A stretch of 44,916 bases of DNA from Xanthoparmelia taractica (taxonomy: Eukaryota > Ascomycota > Lecanoromycetes > Lecanorales > Parmeliaceae), in NCBI GenBank assembly GCA_033085395.1, contig JANQBS010000293.1, positions 1 to 44,916 of the forward strand. Reading direction: 5' to 3'. The translations under genes and the position numbers were made by a program. Positions 20,053-30,515 of this stretch are shown piece after piece (positions within the stretch are counted from its first letter, which is position 1; each line of letters opens with the position of its first letter). Below the pieces are notes generated by a model, which saw nothing but the letters and a program-made list of their open reading frames with translations, did not search any database and was not told the origin of the DNA.

Positions 20053-20273
20053 TAGTGTTATCAACTACCTCCCGAACATGGGATGGGTGGGTAGAGGAAC
20101 GAGGTGTTGGGTGGGGTGGTGTTTAACTCGTGGCATAGCGGCGATGACTAGACTGCGGACTGATTAGCTTCTTAAGGATTATGCGATGGTGCTTTTAGCA
20201 CTGGTGACCGGGTGTGAATTTTGCTTGAGACTGCTTGTGGCTGCTGTTAGATATTGTTCATTGTTGTTGTTCG

Positions 20274-21365
20274 ATGATTCTTGTTGTTCAACGACATTTG
20301 AACGATTATTCAATCAACACATATAATGCCTGTGTTGGAGCAGTCACCACTTTGCATACAGCTTCAAGTCGTCCCGCACCAAGGAGTTCTTTAAACTCTC
20401 AACCCCCGACACCGACACTACTGCTCTACTCATCGCCGACCCCACCTTCGTTCAATCTTTCATTCACTCCATCTGTTCACCCAATATCCAGTACCACAAG
20501 CCACGCATTGTCGGGAGACCCCAAGAAAGGTGGCGCTCTCTTCCAACTTCCGCGTGAGGTCAGAGATATCATCTACCGATTCGTGCTCAAATACTACTAT
20601 CAAGTCGTACCATCACGGTTGTACATGTACATAGGAGACAGGAAAGCCAAGCGAGAGTTCTCAATTCTTCGAGTCTCGAAAGTTGTCAGCGGTGAAGCTA
20701 CGAAAATCTTATATTCGGAAAGCGTCTTTCGATTTGCCCTCGCTAACATAGATTTTGCTCTTCGTGAGAACGGCTTTCTGGACGAGGAGGACGCTGATCA
20801 TGTAGAGAAATTCGCGCCTATGATGAAGAACGTCATTCTCGATATCAACGGCATGTCGATTAAATGGAGGGGCTATATCCTTAATGGACTCATGAGGCAG
20901 GCGATCGACCTCTTCGGTGGCATAGAAAATAGACGTCGAAGTCTGCGTGTCAGAATATTGAGCTGCACAGACTGGTTCGTGGGGAAGGAGATGGGCAGCT
21001 TTTGCCAGCAACTCAAGGAACTTGTCGGCTACCGCGCTGCTGTTGTCGAGGTTTACTCGTCGCTCTGGTTGCTCCGAATGTCTGCTTATCACGCACTCGA
21101 TGACGAAGCGAGGAGTGAGCGTATAACCAATTCGGTAAGCCGCATAATGGTAGCGGTAGCGGAAGAGCTGGAACCATCTTTCGGACCCGCCATCTCAAGC
21201 TTCAAACTTAAGCCTGGCAATGCGCCTGTTCTGAATGAAAAACCCTTGATCCTCGGCGATACAGTTCTGGTTGGATATCTCAAATTTCCCCCGGGCAAGC
21301 CTATCGATGGGAGAGATATCGAGGTGGAGGCGGAAGATAGGGATCTACATGAGCGCGCATGGTAA
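20274..21365 (+). CDS. DUF7730/F-box-like hypothetical protein
   Basis: This single-exon frame of 363 residues carries, after a Ser/Thr/Pro-rich N-terminal part of about 80 residues, the phrase FQLPREVRDIIYRFVL. That is the signature opening of a very large family of fungal proteins (DUF7730 and related F-box-like proteins) with unknown function. It is followed by SILRVSKVVSGEATKILYSE, the usual second block (conserved LRVSKxVSxEATxILY). The C-terminal half is mixed alpha/beta with no catalytic motif visible. The ATG at 20274 is the first in frame; translation from later is possible because the early residues are not conserved in such proteins. The last codons sit on a GTAAGC that could serve as a donor, so a further exon is not excluded. 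Confidence 0.75.
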   Translation: MILVVQRHLNDYSINTYNACVGAVTTLHTASSRPAPRSSLNSQPPTPTLLLYSSPTPPSFNLSFTPSVHPISSTTSHALSGDPKKGGALFQLPREVRDIIYRFVLKYYYQVVPSRLYMYIGDRKAKREFSILRVSKVVSGEATKILYSESVFRFALANIDFALRENGFLDEEDADHVEKFAPMMKNVILDINGMSIKWRGYILNGLMRQAIDLFGGIENRRRSLRVRILSCTDWFVGKEMGSFCQQLKELVGYRAAVVEVYSSLWLLRMSAYHALDDEARSERITNSVSRIMVAVAEELEPSFGPAISSFKLKPGNAPVLNEKPLILGDTVLVGYLKFPPGKPIDGRDIEVEAEDRDLHERAW

Positions 21366-22550
21366 GCACGGTTTTGTGGAAGGGTTGGGTTTAGGGTGGG
21401 GAAGGTCAATAGATCGGTCATACTCCAGCCAGAAGCCAAGCGCAATCAATATCATTCAGTAATTGTCCCTTTTGTCCATCTTCCACGTAGCCGAAGGCGA
21501 CGGCTGAATCGAAGATCTCCGCGCTCGTCCTTTTCCTCTGTCAACAGCCAACATTCCCGCATCTGAGTCCATCGATGTTACATGCCCTTGAATCTCTCCG
21601 CGACCAGATCATGCGCTCTACCCGCTTCCGCCATCTTCGCAGCCCATATTTTATGGAAAGTTGGCGAAGAAGGTTGCTGATGTGTAGTCGAAGGGTAATG
21701 TTTCAGATTTCGCTAAGGATGATGGATGCGTGTCGGGGACGCTTGGCTCTTCTCGCAGTGGGTGGGTATTTCATTTGTCGGCCACGAAATCTCATGGCCA
21801 CTTTGCACCACTTCCGGTTTCCAGATTCTATTCATAAAACTCTTGACAGTCTATGCCGGCCCTTTGGACCCATCTGATGGTCAGTTCTCTAACAGATGCG
21901 CCCGGGGCGCTCATTCGCTTTTTGCAACTTCTTTGAACAGCCACACAGGACTCACTTACTAGGCAATCAAGAACACTAGGATGACTCCCTCGTTACGATC
22001 ATAAGATCTTGCCATTCGTGCTTACACATATAGCCAAATGAATGATTTTCTATAGTCACCCTCATTGTTTCACATGCCCGTCGAGTTGGCGCCTGAAGAC
22101 TCATACGCGTCTCCCTTGCTACGAACCTAATGGTCCGGAACAGATAGTGTCCAAGCGTTATTGAGCGAGATTGCCTCCGACAGTGTCTTCCGAGACAAGG
22201 GCTTTTCTACGACTGAACTCTCGGTTTCTGGCTGCTTCTGCTTTGATACGGAGGCGTACGAAAGGAACAGGAGAAAGGCTCGGATTAATCATAGCGGAAT
22301 TTTGTTTTGCCGACATCGGCGCAGCGGCTATCAGCGGCTTGCGTCGGCTAGCTTGGTAAGCATGACTGGTGACTTCGAAATTTTCCCAATTAGTGCTCCA
22401 TTTAACGGCAACTGTAAGCATTGGATCTATAAGATTCTTTATAGTCATCGCAACAGCTGACAAATGAACTCTTCCAAGGAACGTCATGGTATCAATAGCG
22501 TTGAGGAAATTTTTCAGTTATGGATAACACGGCATAGCTCGAATATGAAG
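21366..22550. other. Intergenic, no firm gene
   Basis: I see no gene that can be supported. A minus-strand frame at 22487-22158 (109 codons from an ATG, starting MTFLGRVHLSAVAMTIK) and a plus-strand frame at 21575-21877 are the longest. Neither shows a known motif, and the two strands overlap in the first case. Confidence 0.3.
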
Positions 22551-22558
22551 TATATATA
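22551..22558 (+). promoter_or_regulatory. TATA box of the small gene at 22769
   Basis: TATATATA stands about 210 bases before the ATG and is followed by a C/A-rich, G-poor leader (about 22590-22768) typical of well-expressed fungal transcripts. Confidence 0.6.
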
Positions 22559-22768
22559 GGGGCAAGCTTCTGCTTTTAAGCTGACATTACTCAACCAAAA
22601 ACCCATACAGACAGTCAAAGCGAATACAACAATTCTCTATCTCTACCTCACTCATAAGAGATTTAAATCTACCAGACCACATCCTCAAAAACATAACCAC
22701 CCATCACCTCACATCTCTACCATTAATCAAAGACCAAACCAACTCTCCCCCACCACAACAAGACAGTT

Positions 22769-22978
22769 ATGTCCGATGCTCTCATCTTCGAATATCTCGC
22801 CCCTGCCCGCCCTAGCAAGCGTGGCAGTCAAGCATCTGTCAACAACCACCACGCAATGAAGTCCTCATCTGTCTCACAAAATAACCACTCCAACGTTCAC
22901 GCATCCACCAACAGCAAAGGCGCCGTGGGCAAGAGGGGAAGCTTCGATTGGATTAGGGGAATGGGGAGGAAGGCATAG
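22769..22978 (+). CDS. Small orphan protein, 69 residues
   Basis: The frame begins MSDALIFEYLAPARPSKRGS and ends with a basic tail (KRGSFDWIRGMGRKA). The middle is Ser/Asn/His-rich and predicted to be disordered. There is no signal peptide and no cysteine. The promoter supports a real gene: a TATA box at 22551 and a long C/A-rich leader, with the ATG the first in that leader as far as I can read. The two ends look like short linear motifs, and repeated KRGS phrases at each end are a possible kinase site. I do not recognise a family, though proteins of this length and style recur in ascomycete genomes. Confidence 0.6.
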   Translation: MSDALIFEYLAPARPSKRGSQASVNNHHAMKSSSVSQNNHSNVHASTNSKGAVGKRGSFDWIRGMGRKA

Positions 22979-23586
22979 GCGCTCTCGGTTCACCGTCTTG
23001 ATTGTGGATAGATGTAGATGGGTCGGGTACCTGTCCTTGCCCTCACAGGTGCCGAGCAGCCATTTGGTGGGTTAGAATCGATCATGCATAGCGTCGGCGT
23101 TCCTGGGCTCGGGATGTGGGCTTCGGCCATGGAGGCCTGCGGAGCTACACGCTGCGTCCGGATGACGCATTATGGATAGAAGACCGTTCAATAGGGAACT
23201 TAATATTTGATGTCAACACTCATACTTTCTCTTCCCGGGCCACCAATAGTCTTGGTAGCATGTTAATGACGCTGGCCGTAAGGACGCTGAGTAGTTGCAG
23301 GAAGTGAGGCTGGATATGGGAATCGTCTAGGTCTTAGTGGGCGTTAGTACTAGTCAATTATATAACTATGCTGTCGTTGCTGTTGCTACGGCATTGAATG
23401 AAGATATAGTTATTAATCACGTGCCACTCAACTTTGAACAGGTTTGTCGCTGACTTGGTGGGCGGATGTATTAGCGCCAAGGATGACATCATCAGTCGTA
23501 AAATGGTACAATCAAATATCTATCCATCAAAGCAACCCCATATGTTAACGTACTGAATCAATTGACACTCACTCCAATCACAGATG
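22979..23586. other. Intergenic, nothing seen
   Basis: This is the shared downstream region of two convergent genes (small orphan on plus, dioxygenase on minus). It has no frame, repeat or motif I can support. Confidence 0.5.
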
Positions 23587-24839
23587 CTATTCATCGACAG
23601 CAAGGCCCAACGCCTCCCTTCTACTCGGAGCGTCTGCTTGGAAGTATGGAGCTTCAGCTAGAGCCGTGACCCTGGTGCCGTGTCTCGGTTGGCTGCCTTC
23701 GTAATCCCAGCTCGCGTTGTGAATCGTGATCCTGCAAAGCTGTTTAGCATCCTCCAGATCTCTTCTTGAAGCGACGGCGCCAAGGCTGGACCCACCTATT
23801 ATCCCATAGCGCACTTGTGCGAGGCGTCCACCGAAACCGAACCTGTATATCGACATTCTTCTCAAACACATCGTACAGATATCCGAGGATGAGGTCGCTC
23901 TCCGCCTTGTCTAATCCCACAATCCTGACGGTCATCGCTCGGTTGACCCAAAGCGATTTCCACCCAGTCGCCGGATGCACTCTCACGAGTGGGTGCACAC
24001 GCTCCACGTACTTAGGCCCAGCTGTGGGATCATCCCGGTCAAGGTAAGCATGAGCAGAGCGGTAGACAGCCTTCTTGCCGTCAATAATCTTGCGGAAATC
24101 GGGTGAGAGCTTTTCGTAAGCCGAGTAACCACTAGCCCAAAGGGTATCCCCTCCCACGCTGGGAACGGTATCGTTGTGGAGATGGGTGACCCCAGCCGGC
24201 TGGCGTTCGTGAACAAGGTCCGAATGCCAGCGAGAAGCACCCCCAGGGTTCCGGAAGTTGGCTTTGGCTTCTGTTGCTTGCAGCTCTGGCCAGATGACGG
24301 TTACACCCGCAACACCTGGGACTTGGGGTACTTGAGGCTGGAAACAGTCAGTCTTGGGTCTTGGGGTCTTCGAGACAGAATTGGGGGAGGCTTACATGGA
24401 CTTCAATCTCTCCATACCATTCACCTAAAGACCTCTGCTGCTGTGGCGAGATATCTTGGTCCCGGAAGAAGACAACACTCCGTTCGGCGATAAGAAGACC
24501 CAACTCGTCCTTCTGTTGGTCCGTTAGATCCTTCAGTTGCAACCCTACGATCTCAGTCCCAATGTGCGCAGTCAAGTCGATGACCTTCTCCGCGGCAGAG
24601 AACAAAGCACGTTTGGCAGGATCCGCTCTTGTGCCAGGGTCGATATGCTCGCGGTGGTAATCCCGGATTTTTTGGACATCCTGTAGATACAACGGCTTTG
24701 CCGGGCGATAAGGATAGCCGTTGGATAAGTCGACGCCGGATTTTTCAAGGCGCTTACGGGACTCTGGTGGAAGATTGAGAGTGTCTTTCTTTGGTTGAAC
24801 GACGTCGATAATTATAGGATCAATCGCTGTTGGAGCCAT
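23587..24839 (-). CDS. TauD/TfdA-type 2-oxoglutarate dioxygenase
   Basis: Three exons, 24839-24396, 24337-23796 and 23731-23587, joined over introns of 58 and 64 bases, encode 376 residues. The protein is a Fe(II)/2-oxoglutarate dioxygenase of the taurine/sulfonate family (as yeast Jlp1). Iron ligands are His186 and Asp188 in SRWHSDLVHE and His333 in DNRITIHNASWDY; the co-substrate arginine lies in RHGTRV (about 345-349). The family phrase GGDTLWASGYSAYEKLSP is present. Expected reaction: hydroxylation of a sulfonate or similar acid beside the hetero group, releasing sulfite; the true substrate cannot be read from sequence. The gene is divergent from a Dal5/Soa1-type transporter across 890 bases. 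The start was taken at the ATG giving MAPTAIDPIIID; no in-frame ATG precedes it in the open frame. Likely cytosolic. Confidence 0.92.
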
Positions 24840-25729
24840 GGTTGGAATGTCAAGGAACTTACGCAAGAGGGGCAAGAATATAGTTGCGGACAATTGCCAG
24901 TGGAAGCTGATTTGGTATCCAGCTCCCTAGACCCTGATTCTAGGCTATGCTGCTCCTTTTCGCAATCCGAACTTCCGCGCATTGATTGTAAATCATTTTG
25001 GTGGGGTCGATCACGCAATTCTGTAACTCGTTGACGCGTGTTGTCTTGTGCTTGGTTGAAACCGATTCGTGAAGCATGCACCTGTCACGCAATATCTGAT
25101 CTACCCCGCTCGTTGTCCTGGTTTCCACTAATGCAGCCTGCGGCCTCGTACTGGTAGCGGGTTTAACGCATGCATGGCAGCGACCCACAACAGTTGCTCA
25201 CGAGAGTTGTTCCGTGCTGCAGAAGTTTCCTTGCAATTTTCGGTCATTAGACCTGCTGATTCTCCGCTGCTGCCATCCTGAGATATAAGGCGTCATGAAG
25301 ATGCCAATCGCAAGCGTTATCACATCGGCTTTAACACGCATGCCCTTGTGTTTCTGGCAGCACATGCTTTTATCTTCCCAAGCCCGAATCCAAAGCTCGG
25401 CAAATGAAGCCCATTGCCTCTCGCTACAGCAGGCGAACGAAAGGAGAGTCAAGGCCTAGCGTGCGTCTCACATAGGCATCAACGAGGGTGCTCTATGTTT
25501 ATCTACCTCACTTGCTACTGCTAGTGCAAGTCTCTCACAACCGCGAAAAAATTGCAAGACCAGCCCAGGGCGCAGTTAAAGGTCACTTCCCGTCCGGGAT
25601 TTCCATGATCCTTATTTGGAGGGCGTATACTTAGCTTCTTTCTCCCTTCTCTCTTTCGACAAGACCACAAGAATTCTTGAATGAGATTGCTACTATTCTT
25701 CCCATCCCCTGTTGCCGTCTTTAAGCAAC
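24840..25729. promoter_or_regulatory. Shared promoter of dioxygenase and transporter
   Basis: This 890-base region separates two divergent starts and has no gene of its own. A bidirectional promoter would let uptake and breakdown respond together, for example to sulfur starvation. I looked for the Cys3/MetR-type palindrome (ATGRYRYCAT) and did not find a convincing copy, so co-regulation remains inference. Confidence 0.4.
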
Positions 25730-27844
25730 ATGGATCTCAGTGAAGATGGAGACCAGCGAGGGCCTTCCGACAAGGCAGATGTGGTAATTCAAGAAAACGT
25801 CCAGCGAAAATGGCAGAGCTACTTGTGGGATACATTCGACAAATCACAGGAGGAGCGCAAGTTTCTCTTCAAGCTTGACTTCGCATTGTTGACCTTCGCA
25901 TCTTTAGGTAGCTTTCTCAAGTCGGGCGTTTATGTAAAAACTAATTTGCATAGGCTACTTCATCAAGTATCTTGACCAAGCCAATATCAATAACGCTTTT
26001 GTATCAGGCATGTTAGTATGGTAGCAGAGCGGTGCAATTCCGAAACAGCTGATGCCTAGAAGGAAAGAGCAATTGGGGCTATATGGCAACGAGTTGAACT
26101 ATATGCAATCATGCTGGACCGCTGGATATGTGATTGGGCAGATACCCAGCAACATACTTCTTACGCGCATTCGGCCATCGATCTGGATACCTTCTATGGA
26201 GGTATGCCAAAATCCCTCAGAAGCAATCTGCTAAAGCTGGGTAGGCTGACCCCTCCTAAATAGGTAACCTGGACTGTCCTCACATTCTGCTTGTGCCGGT
26301 GTAATTCGGCCCGTCAAATCTATGCTCTCCGCTTCTTCGTTGGTAAGCTGTATTCATTGTTTCTGCCTTTCCTGTTCAATCTATGCGTCTGACTGATGTC
26401 TCTCTATCAGGTCTCGCTGAAAGCTCCTTCTATCCCGGAATGCAGTATGTTATCGGGTCATGGTACCGAAAAGATGAGCTGGCGAAGAGGTCCTGCATCT
26501 TTCATGTCAGCAGCGCAATCGCCACAATGTGTTCCGGCTACTTGATGGCGGCCGTCTATCACCTGGGAGGTAGAGGTGGCTTCGCTGGATGGCAGTGGTT
26601 AGTGGTCCCTGAATACCTGTAAACCGTCAGACCAAGACTGGAACGAGGGTTTAGGTTATTCATCGTCGACGGTATCATCTCCTTACCAATAGCTTTGGCC
26701 GGGTATGTCTTCCTTCCGGACGTGCCGGAGACGTCTCGCGCTGTTTATTTGAGCAAAGATGTACGTCAACCCTTTCGAGTGTACAAGATGTAGTGTTCAT
26801 GCTAATGCCGGATCCGCAGGATCGAGCATTTGGTAAGAAGAGAATGCAACTCGAGGGTCGGAAGCCAAGCGCACCCTATACCAAGGCGAAGATATGGAAG
26901 ATATTGACATCCTGGCATATCTACGCACTTACGGCGCTTTATGTGTAAGCTCAGTTTGCCTCCGGGTTTTCATGGTGGAAGATTATCATTGGAGTTGGCC
27001 CTAACAGTCGCAGCTTCTTCAACAATGGTGCTGCAGGCGCAGCCCCTGTGTTTGCCCAGTTTCTCAAGCATTCAAAGCACCCAAAGTACTCAATTGCACA
27101 GATAAATGACTACCCAACAACGACGTATGCTGTTCAAATTGTTACTACACTCTTGTATGCCTGGACATCAGATTCGATACTCAATGGAGATAGGTTACCG
27201 CCTATTGTATTTGGGGGAGTACGTTCTCCAGCCGACCGAAATTACCAAGACGTTGCTTATCGATTAATTCCAACTTTTAGGTCGTCAACATTATCTGCTA
27301 CGCGTCTCTTGCAGTTTGGACAATTCCAGAGGGTTGGCGCTGGACATGCTATATCCTGTCTGGGGCAGGCTATGGGTTGTCTGGGCTTTGCATGGCGTAC
27401 GTACCGGCTCCTCTACTAACTTCTGTTGTGCTAATGCTCGTGGGTTACTCAGCTGGGCCCATGAGATATGTACCGATGACAACGAAGAGCGAGCCATTGT
27501 CGTGGCTAGCATGAACGAAATGGCTTATGTTTTGCAAGCATGGCTTCCGCTGCTTGTGTGGCAGCAGATTGATGCGCCGCAGTATCGGAAGGGGTTCATA
27601 ACGATAACCTTTCTTTCGGCAGCCCTGATAGGGACTGGCTTCATCACTAAAGCGCTGCATAAGAGTCAGAATCGGAGGTTGGTCTAGATCCCAGGAGGCT
27701 TATCGTGATAACGCTAATCAGGCGGTCATTCCCAGGCAGAGTTACCAGTCACAGGTGCCAGGGCGACAGCTCGAAGATGACAGTTCGAAATCATCTGGTG
27801 ATGACGTAGGATCTGAGCATGTACAGATCACCGCTAAAGGCTAA
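25730..27844 (+). CDS. MFS anion transporter, Dal5/Soa1 family
   Basis: Eleven exons (25730-25907, 25954-26011, 26063-26201, 26264-26342, 26411-26597, 26655-26760, 26820-26944, 27014-27218, 27281-27396, 27453-27677, 27736-27844) join in frame to 508 residues. Introns are 46-69 bases. The product is a plasma-membrane major facilitator of the anion:cation symporter group (allantoate Dal5, pantothenate Fen2, sulfonate/sulfate Soa1). Typical phrases are YFIKYLDQANINNAFVSGMK, QLGLYGNELNYMQSCWTAGY, IGQIPSNILLTRIRPS, FFVGLAESSFYPGMQYVIGS and WLFIVDGIISLPIALAGYVF. The last intron has a weak GTTGGT donor, but it restores a polar C-terminal tail; without it the protein stops at 27687 after NRRLV. Its partner across the divergent promoter is a TauD-type dioxygenase, which points to organic sulfonate or a related acid as cargo. 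Confidence 0.9.
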
Positions 27845-28495
27845 ACCCATGCAATGGGGGAGGTCGACCGGCGGGGAAGTTAATAAGTCATCGGACAGCG
27901 CTCAAGCAAGCTGGCGATGGTCTTAAAACTAGCGGTACATTAGCCTTGTGCAAATGAGCACCCATGAGCTCCATGTACGATCACATCATGGCACGTAGCA
28001 AGCGTGCATACGTGCATTGTACTTGGGTTTCAAGGCTGACTTGGGTCCCTGCGTGTAGCGCTGAATTGGCATCAACGTAAACCAGAACAACGGAATCATT
28101 ATAAATTGGAAGGATATCTTTTGAGAATCCTCCGTCGGTAGGGAAACTCATTTTACGAAAGTATCTGACGAGTCAAATCGACCGGGATACGGGGTTTGCA
28201 TAACAGCCATGACGGAAAGGGAAAAAAATGTATGCATAATGGCCACTTACATATGCAGCGCGAGTAAATTGTACAATATTGCCATGAATGCCACTGGGTC
28301 TTCCTAACAACAGGTTCGCTTGTCTCGATTGCGTGCTTGATTGCGTGCTTTCGAACGTGCATAAGCGTATTCGTGAATCCAGCCAATGAAATTGTATTTC
28401 AATATGGAACATAAACCACTGCTCATCTGCTACCACAACCGAATCATCAACAAGGCGGGTACGAAGGGAAAAGAGACATCAACTTTAGTCAGGCA
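27845..28495. other. Intergenic, promoter of the monooxygenase
   Basis: No open frame or repeat of note lies between the transporter stop and the monooxygenase start. It presumably holds the terminator of the first and promoter of the second. Confidence 0.4.
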
Positions 28496-30179
28496 ATGAA
28501 AGTGGGAATAGTTGGCGCGGGTATCAGCGGCGTCGTTGCTGGAGCTCATCTCAAAGCAGCTGGCATCGACATTACGGTCTTCGAAAGATCAAGTCAGGCA
28601 GGAGGCATATGGTAAGGAAATTCCAAGGAACATTGCGTTGAATGAGGTTGTCATTGACATATATCCATCAAGGCTCTACGATGAACGAGCGCCACCAGAG
28701 CCGACCTATCCCTCAATCAGACCGTCTGAAGCTGATGTCCGCCACGGCGAGGAGCAAAAGCAGAATAACGGACCTGATCGGCAGTTACACTTCAATGCTG
28801 GCGAGGATATAGAGCACGCTCCACCAGGGTCAAGGCTTACATATGTGATAGATCGAAGATGGCGCTGACGACATGAGAAGCGTGCAGACCCTGCTATCAA
28901 GGACTGTCCAACAATGTTTCCACCAGATTGATGAAACTGAAAATCAACTCCTGGCCTACCGATACCGCGGACTTTGTCAACCACGGGGTGCTAAACGAGT
29001 ATATCCAAGACACCTCTCGTAAGACTGGAGTCCATTCTGCAACGCAATATAATACTCGAGTGGAGAAGGTCTCCAAAAGCGGGAAACTTTGGAGAGTGCA
29101 AACCTCAACTTTGGTGAAGAATCAAGGCGCTTTTGACAGGATTGAACGGGATTTGGTAAGATTCCAGCCCCTTTCACAGTGCCTATTTCTTAGAAGACAT
29201 CAGAGTTTCGACGCTGTAGTCATCGCTTCCGGCCATTACCATACTTGTCGCATCCCAGATATACCCGGGCTTGCAGCGTGGAAGAAGCGATGGCCTACTC
29301 GTATACAGCATTCGAAGAGCTACAGGCACCCAAGGAATTTCAAAGACCAGGTGGGTATGCCTTGGGCGCATCGCGCTGCTAAAGTTACCGTCGAAATGTA
29401 CTAACTGTAGCCCTCAGAACGTCCTTCTAATCGGCGCCGGCGTGTCGTCCACAGACATTGCTCGGGAGATAGGCCCGGAAGCAAAGCAGATAACCCAACT
29501 TTCTAGGAACGGCGCTTTTGACCTCCCTCCGAGCTTGCTCCCGCCTGGTGCGACTCGCATTTCGGGAGAGATTCGTGCTTTTGAGGTCCTTCATGTAGAA
29601 AAAAGTACGCAGCTGAACGACACACTTAAGCCAATACCAGGACGAATATACCTCAAAGACGGTCGAGAGCTCACCGACATCCATCGTATAATCATCTGTA
29701 CCGGATACCATATGACGCTTCCCTTTCTACGCCAATATCACAGCGACAACACCCCGGTTCGCGAAGCAAACAAGACAGTACTGGTTACCGACGGAACGCA
29801 GGTGCATAATCTGCACAAAGACATCTTTTACATACCCGATCCATCCCTCATCTTCATCGGCATTCCATTCTTCACAGCCACCTTCTCTCTTTTTGAGTTC
29901 CAGGCTATAGCTGTCGCTGCCGTCTTGTCGGGCAAGGCCTTGCTACCGTCAGCTAAGGAGATGCGGAGGGAGTATGAGCAGCGGGTGAAGATGAAGGGGA
30001 CTGGGAAGATGTTCCACTCGTTAAAGGATCGTGAAGTCGAATATGTGAATGAGCTTGTGGATTGGGTCAATAGGGATGGTAAGAGGGTGGGCGCGGCGCC
30101 GGTGGAGGGGCACACGGAGGCTTGGCATGAGGCTAATGTTGAGAGGTTGGAGAGGATTCGGCGGATTTTTGGAGATTAA
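28496..30179 (+). CDS. Flavin-containing monooxygenase
   Basis: Exons 28496-28611, 28673-28828, 28888-29350 and 29418-30179 encode 498 residues. A further in-frame 48-base intron at 29156-29203 (GTAAGA to ATCAG) is likely because the family phrase FDAVVIASGHYH then directly follows; the product would be 482 residues. FAD-binding GAGISG is at residues 7-12, followed by AGGIW; the family phrase YDERAPPEPTYPS follows the first intron; NADPH-binding LLIGAGVSSTDIAREI opens exon 4; the C-terminal IIICTGYHMTLPFL is the usual FMO TGY motif. Such enzymes oxygenate soft nucleophiles (S or N) or act as Baeyer-Villiger enzymes; the substrate is not predictable. The second intron has an uncommon GTCAAG donor. 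It is convergent with the ceramidase gene and downstream of the transporter on the same strand. Confidence 0.88.
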
Positions 30180-30515
30180 GGCTGTGATGTTGATGGCTTT
30201 GCTTGACGCTTGGCTGATAACTCTGTGGGACTGTTTTGTGAATATTCATGATGATGAATAGAAACGGCACTACCCTTGATATCTGGGGCTGGAATGATAG
30301 ATATGTGGATGCTCTTTTCCGGCGCACGTCGGAAAACGATCAACCCTAACTCTAAGTGTACATGCTTTGTTACTTTATTGATCACTGTCTATCAACAGCT
30401 ACCTACCTATCTATCTACGAAACCGGCTATCAGACTCCCAGAGATTCTGTTAGTAGCGTGTACCTCCAATCACCAACAACACTCTAATGTCTCAGGACTC
30501 CAACTTCATACCGTG

